A DNA stretch of 64,000 nt from Acidobacteriota bacterium (GTDB taxonomy: Bacteria; Acidobacteriota; Thermoanaerobaculia; Multivoradales; J023), in NCBI GenBank assembly GCA_029263395.1, contig JAJCXO010000018.1:62001-126000 (forward strand), written 5' to 3'. Position 1 is the stretch's first letter. The number at the start of each line of letters is the position of its first letter. Below, one piece after another: positions 17,433 through 29,398 of the stretch. The notes under the pieces were generated by a model. The model was not told where the DNA came from. It made no database searches and saw nothing but the letters and a program-made list of their open reading frames with translations. Both the position numbers and the translations under genes were made by a program.

Positions 17433-17852
17433 GGTACGCAGAGACCTGGTTCAGCAGTGGTTGCAGAAGGCTGAGGAAGATCTCGGCGTCGCTGATCTGC
17501 TGCTAGCTCAGCATACGCCGTATCTTTCGGCTACTGGATTCCACCTGCAACAGGCGGTGGAAAAGTTCCTCAAAGCCTTACTGGTTCGCCATCAAATAGA
17601 ATTCCCGAAAACCCACGACCTAGGGAAACTCCTCGATCTCCTGACTTCCGTGGAGGCACCCCTAGTCGAAGCTCTGGAGAGTCTCACGGGCTTGAACACT
17701 TATAGCGTCGAAGCTCGCTACCCAGGAGATCTGCCTGTGGTGAGCCGGGCAGAGGTCGAGGAAGCTCTGCAGCTGACTCGAGAGGCGCGAGAGAAGGTAT
17801 TGGCGGTCCTGCAGCCCCTCCCGCCTGCTGCGGGAAGGGCTGCCAAAGACGA

Positions 17853-17856
<4 letters not shown>
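17416..17856 (+). CDS. HEPN-domain protein
   Basis: A 146-residue all-helical HEPN protein paired with the MNT gene. It has the core FHLQQAVEKFLKALL, a following KTHDLGKLLDLL and the terminal segment YSVEARYPGD. The usual HEPN RNase motif R-x4-6-H is not visible; the closest arrangement is R58 to H67. It may therefore be non-catalytic, or belong to the subgroup using other residues. The stop overlaps the convergent M28 peptidase gene by 4 bases. It could be a toxin, or a substrate-presenting partner for the MNT enzyme. Confidence 0.85.
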
Positions 17857-20636
<2,780 letters not shown>

Positions 20637-20732
20637 CGAGCTCTCCTGAAGGTGATCAACAGCTGACTGCTTGCCTGGCAGATTGTAACGGGACGCTGTC
20701 GCTGCCGCGAGTGGGGAGACCAAGCTCTGGCT

Positions 20733-20940
20733 AGATCCCGACCAAGAAAGTATCGAGAGCTCGGTCGGCCTTGTAGGCTGCGCAGCAGCTCCGGAAACTC
20801 GCCGAATCTCTTGCAGTATGCCTAAATCCACTTGGTGCCAACGAATACAAGATGTGAGCAGGTGCGAAGCTCAAACACGCTCACTGCTTGCTCGCTCCAC
20901 AAGACCTCCCTCCCTGAGCCGAGAACGGCATAACTGGGCG
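20733..20940 (+). repeat. Dispersed ~210-bp repeat, copy 2
   Basis: Second copy of the 13691-13900 repeat, same orientation, in the gap between the M28 peptidase start and the ECF sigma gene. Shared blocks include CTCGGTCGGCCTTGT and CTCGCTCCACAAGACCTC. The rest of the 20637-21010 gap shows no gene. Confidence 0.75.
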
Positions 20941-21010
20941 AGATCAAGCTAGCCAGGTGGCCTCCAAATATTAAATGTGACCGTCATCGCCTCGCAGGTA
21001 CTCTCCAGAC

Positions 21011-21496
21011 ATGGACCTCGAATCGACCCTCGGTGAGCTAGCACCGAGACTGCTGCGTTACTGCCTCGGCCGGACCGCAAGTCCGCAGTTGGCGGAGGAG
21101 AGTGCGCAGGAAGCCCTCACCGCGTTGGTGGCGCGTTGGCGGCACCATGGTCCACCCGACTCGCCAGAAGCCTTCGTGTTTGTCATCGCTCGACGCCGAC
21201 TGCAACGTCAGATCTTGCGCCAGCGCTGGCTCGAGCCACTGGAACGGGTGATGGACGGTCGCAGTCCTCGTCCCGATCCGGAGTCGTCTCTGATGGCACG
21301 TTCGGACCTACAACGTACCCTCGGTGCCCTCGATCGACTGCCAAGTCGGCTGCGCGAGGCGATGTTGTTGGTCGCTGCTGGCGAGCTCGATACCGACAGT
21401 GCCGCTGGTGTGCTCGGTATCTCGACGTCCGCTCTCAAGATGCGTGTCCATCGGGCGCGCAAACAACTCGGCAAGCTGCTGGAGGAACGCCCATGA
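21011..21496 (+). CDS. RNA polymerase sigma factor, ECF type
   Basis: A 161-residue two-domain sigma factor. Region 2 is visible as ELAPRLLRYCLGR through AEESAQEALTALVARW and EAFVFVIARRRLQRQ. Region 4 is LDRLPSRLREAMLLVAAGEL followed by the helix-turn-helix ISTSALKMRVHRARKQL. It has no extra C-terminal domain. Its stop overlaps the next gene as ATGA. With the one-TM protein and the STN-repeat protein it forms a three-gene coupled unit, which suggests envelope signalling. No obvious ECF promoter was found upstream. Confidence 0.9.
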   Translation: MDLESTLGELAPRLLRYCLGRTASPQLAEESAQEALTALVARWRHHGPPDSPEAFVFVIARRRLQRQILRQRWLEPLERVMDGRSPRPDPESSLMARSDLQRTLGALDRLPSRLREAMLLVAAGELDTDSAAGVLGISTSALKMRVHRARKQLGKLLEERP

Positions 21497-21900
21497 AACC
21501 GTCCTCGGCTGATCAAGATCCCAAAGCCCATAACTCGAACGATGTCGATGCGCTGCTGCGTCGCGCGCTCGATAGCGACTCTATAACCGGTCAGCGCGCC
21601 GCCGACCGCATCGTCCGTGCTGCGCTCGACTCGACGGAACGGTCGCCAGAACGTCGTCCGGCCTGGCGTCTGGCAACTGTTGCCTTCGGTGCCGCCGCGG
21701 TCGCCGCATGGCTGGTCTTGACTCCCGCCCGCTCTCCAGGCCCAGACCTGACGGCACCACCCGTCGAGTACGCGGAACCGCGCTCCCGTTCGATCGCCCT
21801 CGAAATCACCAATGCCGACGGCCCAATCATTGTTTCGGCAGCTGCTGGCTCAAAAATTGTCCTACTACCGACCGTTCCCCTAATCGGAGGTGCCTCATGA
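21493..21900 (+). CDS. Single-TM protein, candidate anti-sigma factor
   Basis: A 135-residue protein with an N-terminal cytoplasmic part of about 57 charged residues (including DALLRRALDSDS and AADRIVRAAL helices), one TM segment (about 58-77) and about 55 periplasmic residues (ALEITNADGPIIVSAAAGSK). No zinc-binding HxxxCxxC motif is present, so it is not a ZAS-type anti-sigma factor. Position and topology still fit a membrane anti-sigma or FecR-like regulator. ATGA overlaps at both ends tie it to the sigma factor and to the STN-repeat protein. It has no family I recognise. Confidence 0.75.
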   Translation: MKPSSADQDPKAHNSNDVDALLRRALDSDSITGQRAADRIVRAALDSTERSPERRPAWRLATVAFGAAAVAAWLVLTPARSPGPDLTAPPVEYAEPRSRSIALEITNADGPIIVSAAAGSKIVLLPTVPLIGGAS

Positions 21901-23726
21901 CCAAGCCTTGTGTTCGTTTCAACCGACTCGCCAGTTTGCTGTGCTGCCTCGCTCTTGGTTTGTCGTCAGCCCCGACCGTCACCGCCTCCCAACTGGATCC
22001 TGATGAGCTGATCAACCTGGAGCTCGAGCAGGCGGATCTAGTGGAGACGCTGAAGTCGTTCGCCCAAATCAGTGGCAGTTATCTCGACATCGAACCGTCG
22101 GTCCGGGGCAAGGTCACTCTCTCCCTGGAGGCTGTCAGTTGGACCGATGCCATCGACCAGATTTGCACCGAACACCAACTCAACTGCGAAATCTCGAGCG
22201 GCGAGTCCTCGGTGGTACGAGTGCGCTCGGCAGCAGCGGGGGCCGGTGCTACCTCGATCCCGGGATACGTCGAAGCGATCAGTCTGGCGCTCAAGTCCGC
22301 CGATCTTCGGCAGACCCTGCAAGCCTTCGCCGTAATCACGCAGCGTGACGTAGTGATCGACGATGGTGTCAGCGGCACAGTGACGATCAATATCGGTGCC
22401 GCCCCGTGGTCGGTGATTCTGGAGGAGATCTGCAACCTCGCGGGTTGCGAGATCGAGTGGGGCCAGACGCTCCATATCCGTTCCGTCAACCCACCAAACA
22501 AAGCTAAGCGCGCCAACCTAAGCCTTGCCGACGCATCGGTCGAAGCAGCAGCCGAGACGTTGGTTCAGATGCCGATTTTTGGATCTCTCGGGCGCCCAGA
22601 GGTCCAACTAGCCGAGGATCTCACCGGCACCGTCAGTCTCGAACTCGACGATGTCAACTGGCTCGAGGCCATGAACCAATTGTGTGAGGCTGCCGATTGT
22701 GTTTGGAAGTTGACCTATGGGGACCCCACTCGGATCGACATCAAACCGAGGGATCGGAGCCCTGAGCGTCAGGTTGAGTTGCCACATCAGCCGATGCCCT
22801 TGAACGAAGCTATCCACTTACTGGCCGACTTGCTCGGGCTTGAAGTCGACCTCCGTCAAGGCCTAGATCATCTGACTGAGGTCCGCTTTCCCAAGTCACC
22901 TGCGATCTGGCACGACGCCGCAAAAGACATCTGCAAACAAGCGGGTTGCTGGCCGGTGGTCGAGGATAAAAAAATGACGGTCAGCCCCCGGGTCAAGCCC
23001 CTCGCTGACCGCCCCACCGCCGGTGCCCCAGACCGACGGGTGGCGGTACGCTTTCAGTCACCCACCGCATCATTACCGACCGTGGGTGCGGTTCGTTTCA
23101 ACTGGACGTCACCGATCCACACCTTGGAAAGTAGCGCCGTCGACAGCAGCGACCAGGATCGGTGGATGGCACGGTTGAGCTGGATCCCATTCGGTCCCGA
23201 GCAGCATTGGGTGGCACCGACGATGATCCACTGTTCTGCCAACGGCAACACCGTAGACCTGCTGGCACCATTTGCGGTGCCTCAGGACGATCCACAGAGC
23301 CGACACTGGCGTGGCTCGATGGTCGAGCTCTCGAGCCTCGACGATGAAGCCCCCATCCTGGCCAAGACCCGGCACGGCAAAGAGTGTGCGGGGACCTCGA
23401 CCAAAAACTACGTCGAAGCCACGTTTCATCGAGCTGGCGGAAGGGGCACGATTTCCACCCTCGACCTGCATGCAAGGATCGGCAACTATCTGTTGGTCAC
23501 CCCTCCCGGTGGCAAAAAACGACCGACACCGATGGCTGCATTGATGGCCCTTGGTCCCGATACCAGCGGCCAACAACGGGTTGCCCTGCTGCGGCCGACC
23601 GCCGACGGAGCGACCGTCGATATCGAACAGCTTGAGGTGCCACCATCTGGCATCGTCGCGGCCACCTTGAAGGCGCCGGACGGTAGCGAGTACGAGTTGG
23701 CAATGCGCTTCGTCACTAAAGAGTGA
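21897..23726 (+). CDS. Periplasmic protein with four STN-like repeats
   Basis: A 609-residue exported protein. Signal peptide about residues 1-30 (LASLLCCLALGLSSAP). Then four repeats resembling the secretin/TonB short N-terminal (STN) domain start near residues 39, 127, 206 and 293. Each has the pattern of a strand pair, a helix such as LVETLKSFAQISG, GxVxLxL strands, a second helix and a final strand. Each repeat carries a Cys pair at the same place: C90/C97, C179/C184, C263/C268 and C346/C351, probably disulfides. Residues 380-609 are strand-rich with no known domain. No secretin or TonB-dependent barrel follows, which is unusual for STN. It is coupled by ATGA to the TM protein, so it may sense a ligand for the sigma factor. 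Confidence 0.75.
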   Translation: MTKPCVRFNRLASLLCCLALGLSSAPTVTASQLDPDELINLELEQADLVETLKSFAQISGSYLDIEPSVRGKVTLSLEAVSWTDAIDQICTEHQLNCEISSGESSVVRVRSAAAGAGATSIPGYVEAISLALKSADLRQTLQAFAVITQRDVVIDDGVSGTVTINIGAAPWSVILEEICNLAGCEIEWGQTLHIRSVNPPNKAKRANLSLADASVEAAAETLVQMPIFGSLGRPEVQLAEDLTGTVSLELDDVNWLEAMNQLCEAADCVWKLTYGDPTRIDIKPRDRSPERQVELPHQPMPLNEAIHLLADLLGLEVDLRQGLDHLTEVRFPKSPAIWHDAAKDICKQAGCWPVVEDKKMTVSPRVKPLADRPTAGAPDRRVAVRFQSPTASLPTVGAVRFNWTSPIHTLESSAVDSSDQDRWMARLSWIPFGPEQHWVAPTMIHCSANGNTVDLLAPFAVPQDDPQSRHWRGSMVELSSLDDEAPILAKTRHGKECAGTSTKNYVEATFHRAGGRGTISTLDLHARIGNYLLVTPPGGKKRPTPMAALMALGPDTSGQQRVALLRPTADGATVDIEQLEVPPSGIVAATLKAPDGSEYELAMRFVTKE

Positions 23727-23743
23727 CGGCAAAGAGTGACGGC
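23718..23743. repeat. 13-bp tandem duplication across a stop codon
   Basis: AAAGAGTGACGGC is present twice, at 23718-23730 and 23731-23743. The first copy contains the TGA stop of the STN-repeat gene. Confidence 0.8.
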
Positions 23744-23850
23744 GGTGCAGCTTAAAGTTCCCCCAAAATCCGGTCGAATTACAGCGAGCTTCAGATAGAC
23801 GACCGAGTCCATTTAATGTTTCAACAACATATCACATCAATCGCTCGACA

Positions 23851-24753
23851 CTATGAGGACCGCGCATGAAGCGCCGTCACTCGCACCGTCGCCAGGTGGA
23901 TGGCGACGATATGCTCAACTACAGGCGCATAACCGCCCGCCATTACCACCGCCACCGGTAGCCTCAGATCACGACAGCGCCCCAACACCAGGCGATCACG
24001 TCGCTCGAGACCTCTAGCACTGAGGGCCAGGCGGCCGAGGCGATCTTCGCGGTAAGGATCAGCGCCTGCGAGATAAATCACCAATTGAGCGGTCGCAGCG
24101 GGTAGCGCCCGGTCCAACCCTGCCGCCAGCGCTGCCAGGTAGTCGTCATCACCTGTGCCGTCTTCGAGGGCAATATCGAGATCACTGTGCTGCTTCTGGA
24201 ACGGAAAGTTGCGACGACCGTGAACCGACAGCGTGAAGACGCTCGGGTCGTGCTCAAAAATCGCCGCGGTACCATCTCCTTGGTGGACGTCGCAGTCGAC
24301 GATCAGAATACGCTCCGCTCGGGCCTCGGCCTGCATCGCCCGGGCGGCGATCGCGGCATCGTTCAACACGCAAAAGCCGGCGCCGTGATCATAGAAGGCA
24401 TGGTGAGTGCCGCCAGCCAGGTTGACCGCCACACCGCCGGCGAGCGCAGCGCGGCATGCGCCGAGAGTGCCACCTGCCGAACGTCGCGACCGCTCGACCA
24501 GTTGCGGGGACCACGGAAAGCCGATCCGAAGTTCGTCGCGCCGCGAAAGCTGTCCCGCCTTCACTCGTTCGAGATAGTCGGGGTCATGCACTCGTAATAT
24601 CTCGACGTCGGTTGCTGCCGTCGGCTCCAACAACTCTGCGGACCCAAAATCTTCGGCCAACACTGCCTCACGCAGCAGACGGTACTTACTCATCGGAAAA
24701 CGATGGTGCTCCGGTAGAGGAAGAACAAAATGGTCACAGTAAAAAATTTTCAT
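23851..24753 (-). CDS. Histone deacetylase superfamily hydrolase
   Basis: A zinc-dependent amidohydrolase of about 300 residues, related to class IV HDACs and acetylpolyamine hydrolases. Active-site segments are GGTHHAFYDHGAGFC (the His pair), VDCDVHQGDGT (zinc Asp and His), and YLAGADPYREDRLG (second Asp). The final catalytic loop is VVMAGGY, which has AGGY where class I enzymes often have GGGY. The ATG at 24753 (KIFYCDHFVLPLPEHH) is the natural start; the frame stays open for eight more codons. Bacterial members deacetylate small molecules or protein lysines; the substrate here is unknown. It stands alone, convergent with the STN-repeat gene. Confidence 0.9.
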   Translation of the reverse strand: MKIFYCDHFVLPLPEHHRFPMSKYRLLREAVLAEDFGSAELLEPTAATDVEILRVHDPDYLERVKAGQLSRRDELRIGFPWSPQLVERSRRSAGGTLGACRAALAGGVAVNLAGGTHHAFYDHGAGFCVLNDAAIAARAMQAEARAERILIVDCDVHQGDGTAAIFEHDPSVFTLSVHGRRNFPFQKQHSDLDIALEDGTGDDDYLAALAAGLDRALPAATAQLVIYLAGADPYREDRLGRLALSARGLERRDRLVLGRCRDLRLPVAVVMAGGYAPVVEHIVAIHLATVRVTALHARSS

Positions 24754-24980
24754 GGCGTGTATTGAGGCTACCAACATACCTGCTGAGCGAAAAAGCTGTC
24801 CCTGACGCTGAGATCACCTCTGCCAGGGCGAAATTCCAGCCACCGATAGCCGCTGAAACAGTATTCTCAGATTGCACACATTTCGCGCCACTTTTCTTGC
24901 CGGCTCACGCTAGTTGAGCTGCTCGCAAATTACTGAGACATCAGGATTTCCGAATAATGACCCTGTATGTTGGGGTCTTC

Positions 24981-25009
24981 TTGACAGGCACAACTACATC
25001 TTGTACTGT
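24981..25009 (+). promoter_or_regulatory. Promoter of nrdAB
   Basis: Consensus -35 TTGACA at 24981-24986, a 17-base spacer and TACTGT at 25004-25009. The spacer holds an imperfect palindrome (CAACTACATCTTGTAC) that loosely resembles an NrdR box, but only one copy is seen. Confidence 0.6.
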
Positions 25010-25056
25010 CAACGCTGCTTCCTGTAAGGTATAGATAATGACGTATGTATGTGATG

Positions 25057-25077
25057 GGCCCTGTGACGGGCCGTTTT
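25057..25077 (+). terminator. Weak hairpin with T-run in the nrdA leader
   Basis: GGCCC (25057-25061) pairs with GGGCC (25068-25072) over a six-base loop and is followed by GTTTT. It lies inside the predicted nrdA leader, so it could act as an attenuator or be incidental. Confidence 0.35.
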
Positions 25078-25378
25078 AAAGTATCCGGCTGTGAGTTGCA
25101 CGCACCGCCGAGCGGAGGGTAAGAGAGCGCCTACGCCGCTGACAAGCTTGCTCCGAAAGCTGGAGGCTTCGTATGCCCAAAACCTGGTCTGTGTCTCCTC
25201 ACTCATCTCTGAGCTTCGAACTTTTCTGGACCCTGGAAACATATGCCTGAGCCGTGACCTGATCCCACTATCTCGACCATCAATTGCCGTGAGTCGCCCT
25301 GTAGCCGTCAAGTTTGGAAACGCAATGTCCGAAACCAACCCCTGGAGTCGTTGGGACATCGCGAGGAGGAGTAGCTGA

Positions 25379-28270
25379 ATGTTGGATTTGCGAGTCGTAA
25401 AACGGACGGGAGAGGTCGTCGAGTTCGACCAAGCCCGGATTCTCAATGCCGTCCGAAAAGCCGTGCGTGCCTCAGGGCATACCGTGCCTACTGGCACAAT
25501 TGCCCGTCTAGTGGAGCAGATCCATCAGGAGATCCAACAACGTTTTATCGAGTTCTACCCCAATGTGGAGAACATCCAAGACATTGTCGAGAAACATCTG
25601 GTGCGCGGCCAGCATTACGAAATCGCCAAGAGCTACATTCTCTATCGCGCCGAGCGCCATCAAGTGCGCGACGAAGCGGCCCGACACGCGATCGAAAGCG
25701 CCAAGCTCGGCAAACTGACGGTCACCAAACGCGACGGTCGAACCCAGCTTCTCAACGTCAAGAAAATTGACGAGACCTTGCGCCGCACCGCCAACGGCCT
25801 GGGAGAAGACATCGATTTCGACATCATCGTGCGCGAAGTCGTCAAGAACGTCTACGACGAGGTCGACACCGTCGATCTCGACCGCGCCCTGGTGCTCGCC
25901 GCTGCCGCGTTCATCGAACGCGACCCGGCGTACAGTTATCTATCAGCTCGCCTGCTGCTGCAACGCATTTCCAAAGCCGTTATCGGACGCTCGATCAACG
26001 ACACAGAGCGCGACGATGTCTACCGTCAAACGTTTGCCGACGGTATCCGCGCCAGTCTCGAACGTGGCCACCTCGATCAGCGTCTAGCCAAACTCGATCT
26101 CGAGCGTTTGGCAGCCGCCCTGCGTCCAGAGCGTGATCTCGAACTGCAGTACCTCGGCCTGCAAACTCTCTACGAGCGTTACTTTTTGCGTCACAAAGAC
26201 AAATGTGTCGAGTTGCCCCAAGCTTTTTGGATGCGCGTTGCGATGGGCTTGGCGATGGAAGAGGAACAGCCCGAGGACTGGGCGATCGAGTTCTACGAGT
26301 TGATGTCACGGCTGCATTACATCCCCTCGACACCGACGCTCTTCCATTCCGGCACCTCCAGTCCGCAATTGTCGTCGTGTTATCTCACCACCCTCGACGA
26401 CGATCTGCAGCACATCTTCAAATGCCTCGGCGACAACTCGCAGCTCTCCAAGTGGTCGGGCGGCATCGGCAACGATTGGTCGAATATCCGCGCCACTGGC
26501 TCACCGATCAAGAGCACCAAGGTCGAGAGCCAAGGGGTCATACCCTTCCTCAAGATCGCCAACGATGTCACCAACGCCATCAACCGGTCGGGCAAGCGCC
26601 GCGGCGCCACCTGTGCCTACCTGGAAACCTGGCACTACGACATCTTCGATTTCCTCGACCTACGTAAGAACACCGGGGACGAGCGGCGGCGTACCCACGA
26701 CATGAACACCGCCAACTGGATCCCCGATCTGTTCATGAAGCGGGTAATCGCCGACGGCGAGTGGACGCTGTTTTCGCCCGACGAAGTGGCGGATCTGCAT
26801 CACATTTATGGCCGGCAATTCGAAGAGCGTTACGAGCATTACGAAGCGAAAGCGCGGCGCGGCGAAATGCAGCTCTCCAAGATCGTGCCGGCCAAATCCC
26901 TGTGGCGCAAGATGCTGACCATGCTGTTCGAGACCGGGCACCCCTGGGTGACGTTCAAGGACGCTTGCAACATCCGCTCGCCACAAGATCACATCGGCGT
27001 GATCCACAGCTCGAACCTGTGCACCGAGATCACCCTCAACACCTCAGCCGATGAAACTGCGGTCTGTAATCTCGGCTCGGTTAATCTCGCCCGTCACATC
27101 GAAAACGGCAAAGTCGATGAACAACGGTTGGCACGCACCGTCCGCACTGCGATCCGGGCCCTCGACAACGTCATCAACATCAACTTCTACCCCACTCCTG
27201 AGGCTCGCAACTCGAACCTCAAACATCGTCCCATTGGGCTAGGCTTGATGGGCTTCCAAGATGCGTTGCTGAATCTCAACGTGCCCTTCGAGTCCGATCG
27301 GGCGCTCGAGCTTGCTGATCGCATCCAGGAGATGATCTCGTTCAACGCCATCCTGGCATCGTCCGAGCTCGCCAAGGAACGTGGCAGCTACGAGTCCTAC
27401 CCGGGGTCGAAGTGGGATCGGGGTATCTTCCCCCTCGACACCCTCGATCTGCTGGAGAAGGAACGTGGGGTGCCGGTGGAGGTCTCTCGTTCACAACGTC
27501 TCGATTGGCAGCCGGTCTATGCCCATGTCCGCGAACATGGCATGCGCAACTCCAACACCATGGCGATCGCGCCGACCGCCACCATCGCCAACATTGCCGG
27601 TGCGTTCCCTTGCGCCGAGCCGCTTTACAAGAACATCTACGTCAAGGCCAACATTTCCGGCGAGTTCACCATCGTCAACCACTACCTGATCAAAGAACTC
27701 AAATCGCTCGATCTATGGAACGACGAAATGCTCGACCAACTCAAATACTACGACGGCAAGGTGTCGACGATCGCCGGGATTCCGGAAGAGATCAAGCCCA
27801 AGTATCGCGAGGCCTTCGAGGTGGATCCGATCTGGGCTTTGAAGCTGGCCGCGGCGCGCGGCAAGTGGATCGACCAGAGTCAGTCCCACAATGTCTTCAT
27901 GCAAGGCACCTCAGGTAAACAATTGGCTTCTATTTATATCGAAGCCTGGAAGATGGGACTCAAGACCACCTATTACCTGCGGACCCTAGCCGCCACCCAG
28001 ATAGAGAAGTCGACCCTCGACGCCGCCAAATTCGGCTACACCCAGAATCGCGAATATGTGCCGATGGCTGCAGCCGGCACCAACGCTGCTCGTGCGGTCG
28101 GCGCCAACGCTGCGGTTACCGACGTAGCCGGACCTGTCAGTACCGGCTCAGTCGGTGCCAGACCTGTCCTGGTTGAGGCTGCCAGTCAACCCACAAGCCA
28201 ACTCGAAGCTCCGACCGCCGAGCCCGGCCTGTGCCGAATCGACGACCCAGACTGCGAATCCTGCCAATAA
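25379..28270 (+). CDS. nrdA: Ribonucleoside-diphosphate reductase, alpha subunit (class I)
   Basis: Catalytic subunit that reduces ribonucleotides to deoxyribonucleotides. GAGGAGGAG lies just before the ATG. Two ATP-cone allosteric domains occupy about residues 3-95 (VVKRTGEVVEFD) and 105-200 (VTKRDGRTQLLNVKKID), so dATP control is likely elaborate. The catalytic barrel has NLCTEITLN, ETAVCNLGSVNL and NTMAIAPTATIANIAG. The C-terminal swinging arm ends with C959-E-S-C962, the thioredoxin-reducible pair. An Ala/Thr-rich linker of about 70 residues precedes it. At 963 residues it is longer than E. coli NrdA because of the second cone. nrdB follows after 71 bases. Confidence 0.96.
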   Translation: MLDLRVVKRTGEVVEFDQARILNAVRKAVRASGHTVPTGTIARLVEQIHQEIQQRFIEFYPNVENIQDIVEKHLVRGQHYEIAKSYILYRAERHQVRDEAARHAIESAKLGKLTVTKRDGRTQLLNVKKIDETLRRTANGLGEDIDFDIIVREVVKNVYDEVDTVDLDRALVLAAAAFIERDPAYSYLSARLLLQRISKAVIGRSINDTERDDVYRQTFADGIRASLERGHLDQRLAKLDLERLAAALRPERDLELQYLGLQTLYERYFLRHKDKCVELPQAFWMRVAMGLAMEEEQPEDWAIEFYELMSRLHYIPSTPTLFHSGTSSPQLSSCYLTTLDDDLQHIFKCLGDNSQLSKWSGGIGNDWSNIRATGSPIKSTKVESQGVIPFLKIANDVTNAINRSGKRRGATCAYLETWHYDIFDFLDLRKNTGDERRRTHDMNTANWIPDLFMKRVIADGEWTLFSPDEVADLHHIYGRQFEERYEHYEAKARRGEMQLSKIVPAKSLWRKMLTMLFETGHPWVTFKDACNIRSPQDHIGVIHSSNLCTEITLNTSADETAVCNLGSVNLARHIENGKVDEQRLARTVRTAIRALDNVININFYPTPEARNSNLKHRPIGLGLMGFQDALLNLNVPFESDRALELADRIQEMISFNAILASSELAKERGSYESYPGSKWDRGIFPLDTLDLLEKERGVPVEVSRSQRLDWQPVYAHVREHGMRNSNTMAIAPTATIANIAGAFPCAEPLYKNIYVKANISGEFTIVNHYLIKELKSLDLWNDEMLDQLKYYDGKVSTIAGIPEEIKPKYREAFEVDPIWALKLAAARGKWIDQSQSHNVFMQGTSGKQLASIYIEAWKMGLKTTYYLRTLAATQIEKSTLDAAKFGYTQNREYVPMAAAGTNAARAVGANAAVTDVAGPVSTGSVGARPVLVEAASQPTSQLEAPTAEPGLCRIDDPDCESCQ

Positions 28271-28341
28271 ACTCAGAGCGCCGCGCTATCCGAGCCCTCG
28301 AGCAAAACTCTCGCGGATTTCGGTACCGACGGAGGACGCCG

Positions 28342-29337
28342 ATGTCGATCATCAACAACACCAAGACAGACCCCAACAAGATCCTGCCGATGCGGTACCA
28401 GTGGGCACGCGACCACTACAAAAACGGCGTCAACAACAACTGGACTCCGGAAGAGATCTCGATGCAGAAGGACGTCGAGCAGTGGAAATCGGATCGCACC
28501 ATCAACGCCACCGAGCGTCGGTTGATCCTGTGGAACCTCGGTTTCTTCTCCACTGCCGAGTCGTTGACCGCCAACAACATCGTGCTCGCGGTCTACAACC
28601 ACGTCACCAACCCCGAAGCGCGCCAGTACCTGTTGCGCCAAGCCTACGAAGAAGCGGTTCACACCGATACCTTCATCTACTGCTGCGACACTCTTGGGCT
28701 AGATCCCGACGAGATCTACAACATGTACGAGACCATCCCCTCGATCAAAGCGAAGGATGATTTTGTCGTCAAGATCACGCAGACGGTCTTCGATCCCAAC
28801 TTCAAGACTGACGGCACCAAGAACACCCAGCTCTTCGTGCGCGACCTCATCGGGTTCTACGTCATCATGGAAGGCATCTTCTTCTATGCCGGCTTCGCGA
28901 TGATGCTGGCGCTCAAACGGCAGAACAAGATGGTTGGCATCGGCGAGCAGTTCGAATACATCATGCGTGACGAGTCGATCCATCTCGCCTTCGGCTGCGA
29001 CCTGATCAACACCATCAAGGTCGAGTTCCCCGAGATCTGGACCGAGGAATTCCGCAATGAGATCGAAGATCTCATCGATCAGGCCGTTGCCCACGAGCAG
29101 AACTACGCCTACGACGCCTGCCCCGATGGCCTACTCGGCATCAACGCTGACCAGTTTGCTGAGTACGTCGAGTACATCGCCGACCGGCGCCTCTCGCGTC
29201 TCGGCCTCAAGAAGCGCTACAACCGTGACAATCCTTTTCCCTGGATGTCTCAGTCGACGGATCTGTCGAAGGAAAAGAACTTCTTCGAGACTCGGGTGAC
29301 GGAGTATCAGATCGGAGCCTCGCTGGACTGGGACTAG
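28342..29337 (+). CDS. nrdB: Ribonucleoside-diphosphate reductase, beta subunit (class I)
   Basis: Diiron radical-generating partner of NrdA, 331 residues. The start ATG has GGAGGACGCC just upstream. Ferritin-like helices carry carboxylate and His ligands in ERRLILWNLGFFSTAE, RQAYEEAVHTDTF, VIMEGIFFYAGFAMM and MRDESIHLAFG. The Tyr and metal type (Fe or Mn) cannot be settled by eye. A strong terminator follows 36 bases after the stop, closing the nrdAB operon. Confidence 0.95.
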   Translation: MSIINNTKTDPNKILPMRYQWARDHYKNGVNNNWTPEEISMQKDVEQWKSDRTINATERRLILWNLGFFSTAESLTANNIVLAVYNHVTNPEARQYLLRQAYEEAVHTDTFIYCCDTLGLDPDEIYNMYETIPSIKAKDDFVVKITQTVFDPNFKTDGTKNTQLFVRDLIGFYVIMEGIFFYAGFAMMLALKRQNKMVGIGEQFEYIMRDESIHLAFGCDLINTIKVEFPEIWTEEFRNEIEDLIDQAVAHEQNYAYDACPDGLLGINADQFAEYVEYIADRRLSRLGLKKRYNRDNPFPWMSQSTDLSKEKNFFETRVTEYQIGASLDWD

Positions 29338-29373
29338 CAGGCCGTCTCAGGCTTGGTTGGTAACTCTGATAGA

Positions 29374-29398
29374 GGGCGCACGTCTGTGCGCCCTTTCT
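29374..29398 (+). terminator. Intrinsic terminator after nrdB
   Basis: Perfect 8-bp stem GGGCGCAC (29374-29381) / GTGCGCCC (29386-29393), loop GTCT, then TTTCT. The rest of the gap up to 29656 (about 260 bases) shows nothing else. Confidence 0.9.

Larger units (their letters stand above)
24754..25378. other. Long leader and intergenic region upstream of nrdA
   Basis: About 625 bases with no supported gene. It holds a strong promoter and a leader of about 360 bases before nrdA. No adenosylcobalamin riboswitch was recognised, and no convincing NrdR box pair. Confidence 0.5.

Noticed and set aside
20637-20831. N-terminal extension of the M28 peptidase to 20831
   Set aside because: The added residues fall in the dispersed repeat and precede a proper signal peptide and ribosome site at 20636.
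23109-23732. 207-codon minus-strand frame under the STN-repeat gene
   Set aside because: Antisense shadow of a gene with a signal peptide, repeats and coupled start.
24987-25010. NrdR box pair upstream of nrdA
   Set aside because: Only one poor palindrome is seen, with no second copy at the expected spacing, so it is mentioned but not called.
25016-25378. Adenosylcobalamin riboswitch in the nrdA leader
   Set aside because: The conserved B12-box core and GCCACTG element are absent.
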